From the NCBI GenBank assembly GCA_019423565.1, contig JAHZBE010000004.1:1-64000 (forward strand): a DNA stretch of 64,000 nt, given 5' to 3'. Below the pieces are notes generated by a model. That model was given only the letters and a program-made list of their open reading frames with translations. It did not search any database and was not told where the DNA came from. The stretch's first letter is position 1, and each line of letters opens with the position of its first letter. This stretch comes from a bacterium (lineage in GTDB: Bacteria; Bacillota_I; Bacilli_A; RF39; UBA660). Made by a program: the position numbers and the translations under genes. Positions 23,467 to 30,991 of the stretch are shown one piece after another.

Positions 23467-24186
23467 ATGACTACTATCGAGTCAATTGCATTAGAACAAG
23501 AAAACGACAATAAATTAACAAAAGTATTGAGTATGAGTGAAGAAAAAGTGGCACATAAAATAAAGAAAGCAATATATTATACAACAAAAAAAATATTTGA
23601 TATTATTTGTGCATTGATTGGGTGTCTTATGTTACTTCCAGTAAGTTTAATAACAAAGATTAGTTACTTATTAACTGGCGACAAGGAACCTATTTTCTTT
23701 ACTCAAAAAAGAATTGGTAAAAACGGTGAAGAATTTAATTTTTATAAGTTTAGAACAATGATACCAAATGCAGATGAAGAATTAAAAAGAATATTAAAAG
23801 AAGATAAAGAACTTGCAAAAGAATATAAAGAAAATAAAAAAATGAAACATGATCCTAGAATAACAAAAATGGGAAGATTTCTTAGAAAATCCTCTTTAGA
23901 TGAATTACCACAATTTATTAATGTATTAAAGGGTGATATGTCGGTAATTGGTAATAGACCATACTTACCTAGAGAGAAAAAAGATATGGGTAAATATTTT
24001 AACGATATTGTAAGCACAAAATGTGGAATTGTTTCATATTGGGCAGTAATGGGACGTAGTGATGTGTCATTTAAAACAAGATTAAAATTAGAACAATATT
24101 ACTCAAAGAATCAATCATTAAAATTAGATGTAAAAATATTCTTTAGAACATTTAAAGTAGTTTTATTGAAAAAAGGTGCAAAATAA
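23467..24186 (+). CDS. sugar transferase, undecaprenyl-phosphate glycosyl-1-phosphate transferase
   Basis: 239 residues, complete. It has a membrane helix ('ALIGCLMLLPVSLITKI'), 'FFTQKRIGKNGEEFNFYKFRTM', 'DPRITKMGRFLRKSSLDELPQFINVLKGDMSVIGNRPYLP', and the full C-terminal part ('YWAVMGRSDVSFKTRLKLEQYY...KVVLLKKGAK') that the upstream paralogue lacks. It is probably the working initiator for the glycan whose other genes lie at 55.6-64 kb. It starts 2 bases after the previous stop, with AAGGGGG upstream, and is followed by a strong terminator. Confidence 0.93.
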   Translation: MTTIESIALEQENDNKLTKVLSMSEEKVAHKIKKAIYYTTKKIFDIICALIGCLMLLPVSLITKISYLLTGDKEPIFFTQKRIGKNGEEFNFYKFRTMIPNADEELKRILKEDKELAKEYKENKKMKHDPRITKMGRFLRKSSLDELPQFINVLKGDMSVIGNRPYLPREKKDMGKYFNDIVSTKCGIVSYWAVMGRSDVSFKTRLKLEQYYSKNQSLKLDVKIFFRTFKVVLLKKGAK

Positions 24187-24189
24187 TCA

Positions 24190-24217
24190 AGAGATAAAAA
24201 AGTTATCTCTTTTTTTT
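24190..24217 (+). terminator. terminator of the sugar transferase unit
   Basis: AGAGATAA and TTATCTCT arms with a 5-base loop, then a T7 run. It marks the end of chromosomal sequence before the conjugative element genes. Confidence 0.9.
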
Positions 24218-24271
24218 ATTTTTTAGAAACGAGAATGGGCTAGTATAAACTGGTCTTTTTTTTTTATACAT

Positions 24272-24290
24272 GCCAACAAATTTAGTTGGC
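24272..24290. promoter_or_regulatory. inverted repeat upstream of parA
   Basis: GCCAAC and GTTGGC arms with a 7-base spacer, 28 bases before the parA start. It may be an autoregulatory operator or partition site for ParA/ParB. A terminator role is excluded by the absence of a T run. Confidence 0.45.
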
Positions 24291-24317
24291 TAAGTAAAAT
24301 AGAAAGGAGATGAATAA

Positions 24318-25145
24318 ATGTCACGTTGTGAAGTAATTGCTATTGCAAATCAAAAGGGTGGTGTTGGAAAAACTACTACAACTTTTAATTTAGGTGTTGC
24401 ACTTGCTAAACAAGGTAAAAAAGTGTTATTAATTGATGCAGATCCACAAGGTAATTTAACTACTTATATGGGATGGACAGAAAGTGAAATTCCAATAACT
24501 TTAAATGACCTTATGTCGTGTTCAATATTTGATGAATCAATCAAAATAAATGAAAGTATAAAACATCATAAAGAAAATATTGATTTAATTCCAAGTGATA
24601 TAGAATTGTCATCAATTGAAATGACTCTTGTAAATGCGATGAGTCGTGAATATACTATGAGAAATTGTATATCAAATATTAAGGACAAATATGATTATAT
24701 ATTAATTGATTGTCAACCTAGTTTAGGAATGATAACTATAAATGCACTTGCATGTGCAGATAAAGTAATTATTCCAGTACAACCACAATTTTTAGCAGCA
24801 AAAGGTATGAGCCAACTTATTGGAACAATTTCTAAAATAAGAAAACAGATAAATCCAAATTTAAAAATAGATGGAATTGTACTAACAATAGTTGATAATC
24901 GAACAAATTTAACTAAAAATATTGATAGGCAATTAAAAGATGTATATGGGAGTATAGTTAATATTTATAATACTAAAATACCAAGAGCAGTAAAAATAGC
25001 AGAATCAACATCATATGGTGAAAGCATATTTTCTTATGATAAAAATAATAAGGTGGCAGAAGCATATTCGTCATTATCAAAGGAGGTATTAATTCATGGA
25101 AAAGAAAAAACAAGAAATGAAAATGCAAAAGATTACACTAGATGA
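24318..25145 (+). CDS. parA: ParA-family partition ATPase of the conjugative element
   Basis: 275 residues. It has the deviant Walker A 'QKGGVGKTTTTFNLG' (residues 12-26), 'LIDADPQGNLT' (Walker A') and 'YILIDCQPSLGMITINAL'. It is a chromosome/plasmid partition ATPase of the Soj type that acts with ParB to keep excised or replicating copies. ATG 24318 has AAAGGAGATG upstream. The end overlaps parB by 50 bases. It is the first gene of the conjugative element on this side. Confidence 0.95.
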   Translation: MSRCEVIAIANQKGGVGKTTTTFNLGVALAKQGKKVLLIDADPQGNLTTYMGWTESEIPITLNDLMSCSIFDESIKINESIKHHKENIDLIPSDIELSSIEMTLVNAMSREYTMRNCISNIKDKYDYILIDCQPSLGMITINALACADKVIIPVQPQFLAAKGMSQLIGTISKIRKQINPNLKIDGIVLTIVDNRTNLTKNIDRQLKDVYGSIVNIYNTKIPRAVKIAESTSYGESIFSYDKNNKVAEAYSSLSKEVLIHGKEKTRNENAKDYTR

Positions 25146-26034
25146 TTTATTTTCTACTCAAGAACAAAGAGATAATAATAATCTAGAAAAGATTGTTGAT
25201 ATTGATATCAATTTAATAGATGATTTTCCTAATCATCCATTTAAAGTAATTGATAATGAAGAAATGCAACAAATGAAAGAGAGCATAGAAGAAAATGGAG
25301 TATTAGTTCCTGTAATTGTAAGGCAAAAAGAAAATGGTCGTTATGAGATGATATCTGGACACAGAAGAAAATTCGCTAGTGAACTTGCATTTAAAGATAC
25401 TATACCATGTATTGTTAGAGATTTATCTGATGATGAAGCAACAATAATAATGGTAGATAGTAATATGCAAAGAGAAGAAATATTGCCAAGTGAGAAAGCA
25501 TTTGCTTATAAAATGAAATTGTTAGCATTAACTCATCAGGGAAAAAAGATTGTTTCAACTTCCCGACAACTTGTCGGGAAGTTAGAAAGAGCAGATATTG
25601 TTGGTCAAGATAATAATGAAAGTGGACGTCAAGTTCAAAGATATATAAGACTTACGAAATTAATACCAGAGTTATTGGAAAAGGTTGATGAAAAAGTTAT
25701 TGCTTTTAATCCAGCAGTAGAAATTTCATATTTGAAAGAAGATGAACAATATACGCTTTTAGATAGCATGGAATATAATGATGCTACACCATCTCATGCT
25801 CAGGCTATAAGGTTAAAAAAATTAAGTTTATCAGACAAACTTGATGAAAATAAAATAGATGAAATATTATCAGAAGAAAAACCAAATCAAATTCAAATGA
25901 TAAAATTTAATGAAAACAGAATAAGAAGTGTACTTCCAAAAAATATTGAAAGAGATAAAATTGAAGATTTTGTAATTAAATCGATAGAATATTACTCAAG
26001 ACATATAAAACAAAAAAATATGAATGAAAGATAA
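25096..26034 (+). CDS. parB: ParB-family DNA-binding/CTPase partition protein
   Basis: 312 residues. ATG 25096 has AAAGGAGG upstream. The ParB/Srx domain includes 'HPFKVIDNEEMQQMKESIEENGVLVPVIVR' and 'GHRRKFASEL', the C-motif that binds CTP in ParB proteins. The HTH part follows ('ESGRQVQRYIRLTKLIPELLEKV'). Between them 'VSTSRQLVGKLERADIV' is encoded by a perfect 27-base palindrome, placed in the loop before the HTH recognition region. It pairs with ParA upstream. Confidence 0.95.
   Translation: MEKKKQEMKMQKITLDDLFSTQEQRDNNNLEKIVDIDINLIDDFPNHPFKVIDNEEMQQMKESIEENGVLVPVIVRQKENGRYEMISGHRRKFASELAFKDTIPCIVRDLSDDEATIIMVDSNMQREEILPSEKAFAYKMKLLALTHQGKKIVSTSRQLVGKLERADIVGQDNNESGRQVQRYIRLTKLIPELLEKVDEKVIAFNPAVEISYLKEDEQYTLLDSMEYNDATPSHAQAIRLKKLSLSDKLDENKIDEILSEEKPNQIQMIKFNENRIRSVLPKNIERDKIEDFVIKSIEYYSRHIKQKNMNER
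25557..25583. repeat. in-frame coding palindrome of parB (13-base perfect arms)
   Basis: Left arm AACTTCCCGACAA, centre C25570, right arm the exact reverse complement. The centre is the first base of a CTT (Leu) codon. It has the same length and phase as the palindrome of DUF1016 copy B. Confidence 0.92.
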
Positions 26035-26193
26035 TGGCTATACACTTTCCACAATATCCCTTCTTACAATCTACCCTTATATATTACTAACTATTATATA
26101 TAACTAACTGAAAAAAATATATAAATTTATATTGTACAAACGAATATAATAAAAAAATATGTTATTATATATAAAAACAAGGAGGAATTGTAT

Positions 26194-26850
26194 ATGAAAA
26201 AAGTTATTATTGGAATCGTAAGTGTAGTAATTATTATTTCTGGAATAATTTGTTTTAATTGTATAAAAAATTTAAATACAGAAAAGAAAGCAGCGTTAGA
26301 TGTAAGTTCAGTTCAAAAAACTGAAAAAATTAAAAAGAAGAAACAAAAGCAGAAAGAACAAAGTTCTGATACTAAAGAAGAACCAAATAAACAAATTGAA
26401 GTGAGTAAAGATAACGATAATGTTTCAGAAAAAAAGAAAACAACACAAAAAAATAGTAAATCAAGCACTTCATCAAATCAAGAAAAAAAATCTAGTGGAG
26501 CTAATTCCAATCCTAGTACAAATGAGAATAAAGATACAAATAATTCACAAAGTAATCAACCAAATAATGTAGAAACAACACAACCAGAAAGTAAAAAAGA
26601 TAATTCTAATACAACAGAAGTTGGTCCAGTTCAAAATATTGTTAATGATAATAATTCCCAAACAACAGAAGAAGGATATCAAATAGATTATTATAGAGAA
26701 AATGGTATTATAAAGGAATTTAGTAGTCATGAAGAATGTCAAAAAAAAGAAATAGATTATTTATTTTCCGATACAGGTAATTTAATAAATGCTTCGTGTG
26801 TTTTAAGAAGTAATGGAAATGAAGTAATCGAAATAAGAAGAAAAAAATAA
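26194..26850 (+). CDS. membrane-anchored protein with low-complexity linker, unknown
   Basis: 218 residues from ATG 26194 (GGAGG eight bases upstream; TTG 26188 is a weaker alternative). An N-terminal hydrophobic segment ('VIIGIVSVVIIISGIICFNCI') could be a signal anchor. A Lys/Ser/Asn/Gln-rich unstructured stretch of about 120 residues follows. A small C-terminal domain with two cysteines ('SHEECQKKEIDYLF...INASCVLRSNG') may form a disulfide. It is probably exported and located between partition and adhesin genes of the element. Family not recognised. Confidence 0.75.
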   Translation: MKKVIIGIVSVVIIISGIICFNCIKNLNTEKKAALDVSSVQKTEKIKKKKQKQKEQSSDTKEEPNKQIEVSKDNDNVSEKKKTTQKNSKSSTSSNQEKKSSGANSNPSTNENKDTNNSQSNQPNNVETTQPESKKDNSNTTEVGPVQNIVNDNNSQTTEEGYQIDYYRENGIIKEFSSHEECQKKEIDYLFSDTGNLINASCVLRSNGNEVIEIRRKK

Positions 26851-26867
26851 ATAATTTAAAATGATTA

Positions 26868-26894
26868 ATAACTTATAAATTAAGTTATTTTTTT
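26868..26894 (+). terminator. terminator after the membrane-anchored protein
   Basis: ATAACTTA and TAAGTTAT arms followed by a T-rich run. Confidence 0.7.
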
Positions 26895-26913
26895 ATGTAA
26901 AAAAGGAGGAAAA

Positions 26914-29607
26914 ATGAAGAAAATATACAAATTTATAACACTTTTATTTGCAATTATATTAGCAAATATATTTACAACTAATGTTGCTCGTGCAGAAACG
27001 TTAGAAATGAGATATCAAGATAATATTTATTATGTTCATGTGAATAATGATGGAAGTGAATATTCATCGTACCAACTTGCAATGTTTTATGTTGATGGTA
27101 AACTTGCTTATTGCATAGAACCTGGACTTGCAATTTATTCAACAAAATACAGTACTGGAGATTGGAATATAACATCTTTGAATTCAGATCAAAGAAGAAA
27201 AATTGAATTAATAGGATATTATGGATATGAATATCCTGGTCATCAAGGAAATGTTAAATATTATATGGCAGCTCAAGAATTAATTTGGAAAGTTGTTAAA
27301 CCTTTAAATGCTACTTGGAGTACCGAAAAAAGAGGTGGTGGTCAAATTATTAGTCTTGAGGCAGAAAAAAATGAAATATTAAATTTAATTAGTAAACATA
27401 ATACAAAACCATCATTTAATAATAGTACTATTAATTCTGTTGTCGGTAATAGTTTTTCGTTAAATGATACAAATAATGTTTTATCAGAATATCAGATATA
27501 TTCAAATGATAATCAAGATGTTAGTATTGATAATAATACACTAAATGTAAAAGTAAATAGTACAGGTAATATTGAAATTAGATTTATAAGAAAAAGTTAT
27601 GATAATGATATTAATTTGATTTATTATAATTCAAATTCACAAAAATTAGCACATACAAGATTTAGTGAACCGATGGTTGCAAACTTGAAAATACAATCAG
27701 TAGCAGGAATAGTTAATATAAATAAACTTGATAAAGATACAAAGAAAAATCAAGCACAAGGAGAAGCAAGTTTAAAAGGTGCCATATATGATATTTTTAA
27801 TGAAAATGATGAATATATAACATCTATTTCAACAGATGAACTTGGTCAAGGAAAAAGTATTAATTTGCCAAGTTTAGGAAGATATTATCTAAAAGAAAAA
27901 TCAGCAAGTAATGGATATTTAGTTGATGATACAAAGTATTATTTTAATATGACTAAAGATAACTTAAATCAAAATATAAATGTTTATGAAAAAGTAATAA
28001 GTCGAAGTTATGATATAACTAAGGTATATGCAAGTGCTAAAACAGGAATAATGACCCCAGAACCAAATGTAGAATTTGGTATATATAATAAAAATAATAA
28101 ATTAGTTTTAAAGAAGACTACCGACGAAGATGGTAAAATTTGTTTTACTTTACCATATGGAAGTTATACACTTAAACAATTAACAACAACAAAGGGTTAC
28201 GAAAAAATAAAAGATTATCATTTTGAAATAAGAAATACAGGTGAAAAAATTAATAAAGTATTTTCAAATACAGAAATAACATCAAAAATAAAAATAATTA
28301 AAGTTGATGAAAATGGTAATAATATAAGAAAATCAGGAATAAAGTTTAAAATAAAAAATATTGATACAAATAAATATGTATGTCAAAAAATAACTTATCC
28401 TAATGAAACAACAATTTGTGAATATGAAACAACAACTGATGGAACATTAATAACACCATATCCATTAAATTATGGAAATTACCAAGTTGAAGAACTTGAT
28501 CAAAAAATTACTGGATATTTATGGAATAAAACACCTTTAAAATTTAGTATAAATGAAAATTCAAATATGATAAAAAATGGTGAAGATTCTATAATTGAAT
28601 TAAAATTTAAAAATACTGAAGTTAAGGGTAAAATTGTTATTAATAAAGTTGGAGAAAAATTTATAATATCAAATAATAAATATTCATATAGTAATACAAA
28701 ATTAGCAAAAGTAGAGTTTGGTATATATGACAAAAATAGAAATTTAATTAAAAAAATATATACTGATAAAAATGGTAATGCAGAAATTGATGATTTAAAA
28801 TTGGGTATTTATTATATAAAAGAATTACAAACATTAAAGGGTTATATATTAGATAATAAAGAATATAAAATAGAATTAACTTATAAAGACCAATATACCA
28901 GTGTAGTAACTAATAAAATTAATTTAAATAACTATTTAGAGAAGGGTAAATTAGAATTTACAAAAACAGATTTGATAAATGGTGAAGTTATTCCAAATAC
29001 AATAATTGAAATTTATACAGATAATGACAAATTAATTTTTACTGGAAAAACAGATAGAAATGGTAAAATTGTTATTAATAATTTAAAATTAGGTAAATAT
29101 TATATATTAGAAAAAGAAGCAGCAACTGGTTATACAATTACAGATGAAAAGGTATATTTTGAAATAAATAAAAATGGTGAAATTGTTAAAGCAAAAATGA
29201 AAGATAAACCTATAACTGGTACTTTAGAATTTACAAAAACAGATGTATCAACTTCAGAAGCATTGCCAAATACTTTAATAGAAATATATAATGAAAAAGA
29301 TGAATTAATTTTTAGTGGTAGAACTGATGAAAATGGTAAAATTACTATTCCAGAAATAAGATATGGTAAATATTATATAGTTGAGAAAGAATCCCCAGAA
29401 GGATATACTTTAAATCCAAATAAAATGTATTTTGAAATTTTAGAAGATGGAAAAGTAGTAAAAGCAACAATGACTGACGAAAAAATAGTAGTTGAAGTTC
29501 CTAAAACAGGAATGAATGATTTTAAATTAATATATATACTTGGAACGACTTTTATAATCGTAGGAGTAGGTATTTTAATATATGTTAAAGAAAAAAGAAG
29601 AAAATAA
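26914..29607 (+). CDS. cell-wall-anchored adhesin with thioester domain and Cna-B/SpaA repeats
   Basis: 897 residues. Signal peptide 1-27 ('FITLLFAIILANIFTTNVARA'). An N-terminal thioester-type domain has Cys67 in 'YCIEPG' and Gln121 in 'AAQELIWK'; in this family these form a Cys-Gln thioester that couples covalently to host surfaces. At least five Cna-B/SpaA-like domains follow, recognisable by 'G(A)xYDIFNENDE', 'YYLKEKSASNGY', 'VEFGIYNKNNK' and 'YYIVEKESPEGY'. The C-terminus has the sorting signal V-P-K-T-G (862-866), a hydrophobic helix and 'KEKRRK'. It should be anchored by the sortase encoded next, whose gene overlaps it by 26 bases. Confidence 0.93.
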   Translation: MKKIYKFITLLFAIILANIFTTNVARAETLEMRYQDNIYYVHVNNDGSEYSSYQLAMFYVDGKLAYCIEPGLAIYSTKYSTGDWNITSLNSDQRRKIELIGYYGYEYPGHQGNVKYYMAAQELIWKVVKPLNATWSTEKRGGGQIISLEAEKNEILNLISKHNTKPSFNNSTINSVVGNSFSLNDTNNVLSEYQIYSNDNQDVSIDNNTLNVKVNSTGNIEIRFIRKSYDNDINLIYYNSNSQKLAHTRFSEPMVANLKIQSVAGIVNINKLDKDTKKNQAQGEASLKGAIYDIFNENDEYITSISTDELGQGKSINLPSLGRYYLKEKSASNGYLVDDTKYYFNMTKDNLNQNINVYEKVISRSYDITKVYASAKTGIMTPEPNVEFGIYNKNNKLVLKKTTDEDGKICFTLPYGSYTLKQLTTTKGYEKIKDYHFEIRNTGEKINKVFSNTEITSKIKIIKVDENGNNIRKSGIKFKIKNIDTNKYVCQKITYPNETTICEYETTTDGTLITPYPLNYGNYQVEELDQKITGYLWNKTPLKFSINENSNMIKNGEDSIIELKFKNTEVKGKIVINKVGEKFIISNNKYSYSNTKLAKVEFGIYDKNRNLIKKIYTDKNGNAEIDDLKLGIYYIKELQTLKGYILDNKEYKIELTYKDQYTSVVTNKINLNNYLEKGKLEFTKTDLINGEVIPNTIIEIYTDNDKLIFTGKTDRNGKIVINNLKLGKYYILEKEAATGYTITDEKVYFEINKNGEIVKAKMKDKPITGTLEFTKTDVSTSEALPNTLIEIYNEKDELIFSGRTDENGKITIPEIRYGKYYIVEKESPEGYTLNPNKMYFEILEDGKVVKATMTDEKIVVEVPKTGMNDFKLIYILGTTFIIVGVGILIYVKEKRRK

Positions 29608-30232
29608 ATATAAAGATAAGAGTCAATTATTAGTAGTTGGCTCTTTATTTATTATTGTTGGTATTATGGTTCTTACTGGTAAAGTTTTATATAACTATTT
29701 TCAAAAACAAACTGAAAAAAATTTAGTTGATAAATTTTATGAAGAGCAAAAAATAAAAAAGAAAGTAGTTAAAGAAGAACTACCTGTAGAGTCAGAAACA
29801 AATGTAACACTTCAAAATAAGGATAATGAATATAAATATATTGCAATGTTAAAAATACCTAAAATAGATCTTGAAAAAGGTTTAGTAAGTAAAGATAGTT
29901 ATTATAATAATGTAAATAAAAATATTTTTATTCTTAATGAATCAGATATGCCTGATAAAGAAAATGGAAATGTTATATTAGCAGGTCATAGTGGTAATAG
30001 TAGTATATCTTTTTTTAAAAACTTATATAAATTGTCAATAAATGATGATGTAAGCATTTTTTATAATGGTAGTGAATATAAATATAAAATTGTTAATTCA
30101 TATGATATAGAAAAAACAGGCAAAGCCAATATTGTTAGAAATATTGAAAAAAGCACTTTAACATTAATTACTTGCAGACAAAATACAAATAAACAAATTA
30201 TATATATATGTGAACTTGTAGAAAAAATATAG
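29582..30232 (+). CDS. sortase
   Basis: 216 residues. An N-terminal membrane anchor ('LLVVGSLFIIVGIMVLTG') is followed by a linker and the sortase fold. The catalytic His is in 'LAGHSGN', Cys in 'TLITCRQNTNKQ', with an Arg directly after the Cys rather than the usual later position. It presumably attaches the upstream V-P-K-T-G adhesin to the cell wall. ATG 29582 has GGAGTAGG upstream, within the adhesin gene, so translation is coupled. It belongs to the sortase superfamily; the class is uncertain (A or D). Confidence 0.9.
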   Translation: MLKKKEENKYKDKSQLLVVGSLFIIVGIMVLTGKVLYNYFQKQTEKNLVDKFYEEQKIKKKVVKEELPVESETNVTLQNKDNEYKYIAMLKIPKIDLEKGLVSKDSYYNNVNKNIFILNESDMPDKENGNVILAGHSGNSSISFFKNLYKLSINDDVSIFYNGSEYKYKIVNSYDIEKTGKANIVRNIEKSTLTLITCRQNTNKQIIYICELVEKI

Positions 30233-30242
30233 AGGAGGACAA

Positions 30243-30458
30243 ATGAAAGAAAAAAATAATTTTAATCAAAAAATGAAAACAATAGAAAAATTATTTAATG
30301 CTGGATTTAATACAGATAAAAAAATAATTTCATTAAAATTAGAAGATTTGAATAAAATAACAAATCTTCAAGCAAATGAAACAGCAATAATTATAGAATT
30401 TAAAAATGCAGTTAAATCTAAACAAATAATTAACTTTTTAAGTGGAGGTGAAAAATAA
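30243..30458 (+). CDS. small element protein, unknown
   Basis: 71 residues. ATG 30243 with GAGGAGG upstream; the stop overlaps the next ATG (TAATG). It is lysine-rich and soluble with no recognised family. It is part of the operon leading into the helicase-methylase gene. Confidence 0.7.
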   Translation: MKEKNNFNQKMKTIEKLFNAGFNTDKKIISLKLEDLNKITNLQANETAIIIEFKNAVKSKQIINFLSGGEK

Positions 30459-30649
30459 TGAAAAAATTTAATATAGATGTAGAATTGGATGGAATAATAA
30501 CGTTTGTAGTAGAAGCAAAAAATATATATCAAGCAAGACAGAAAGTTGATGAAATATTTGAGACATCTACTTTAAAAGATGTAATTTTACAAAATAAAAA
30601 TCTTAAGGTAAACCAAAAAATAAAAGAAGAAAAAGGTTATGAGAGATAG
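30458..30649 (+). CDS. small element protein, unknown
   Basis: 63 residues. ATG 30458 overlaps the previous stop; GTGGAGGTG lies just upstream. 'FNIDVELDGIITFVVEAKNIYQARQKVDEIF' looks like a compact beta-beta-alpha fold. No family is recognised. Coupled to the next ORF by an 11-base overlap. Confidence 0.7.
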   Translation: MKKFNIDVELDGIITFVVEAKNIYQARQKVDEIFETSTLKDVILQNKNLKVNQKIKEEKGYER

Positions 30650-30965
30650 CATGCCATATAAAAGAAGAATACCACCTATAAAAATAGAATTAAATCAAAA
30701 TTCTTATAATAAATTAGTTGAATGTGTAAATAGTAAAATAAAAAATGATTCTATTGATAAAAATTTAGAAATAATAAAAAACAAATTACTTAGATATAGT
30801 ATTCCAGATAATGATATAAAAAATGTAGAAATAAGATTATATTTAAGTGAAGCAAAGGAATTAATTGAAATATTAATTAATTCTTTAGGTAATATAGAAC
30901 CTCAAGTTAATTATTATGAAACACTTTTAAAAGTAAGAGAAAAAATAAAAGAAAAATATATTTAG
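30639..30965 (+). CDS. element protein of 108 residues, unknown
   Basis: ATG 30639 overlaps the preceding gene; ATG 30651 is an alternative start that would remove four residues. The middle and C-terminal parts are helical and charged. No family is recognised. It sits 26 bases before the helicase-methylase gene. Confidence 0.7.
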   Translation: MRDSMPYKRRIPPIKIELNQNSYNKLVECVNSKIKNDSIDKNLEIIKNKLLRYSIPDNDIKNVEIRLYLSEAKELIEILINSLGNIEPQVNYYETLLKVREKIKEKYI

Positions 30966-30991
30966 TAAATTAAAAAGATTGGAGGTTAGAT

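Noticed and set aside
24272..24290. Inverted repeat upstream of parA as a terminator
   Set aside because: No T run follows; an operator or partition site is more plausible.
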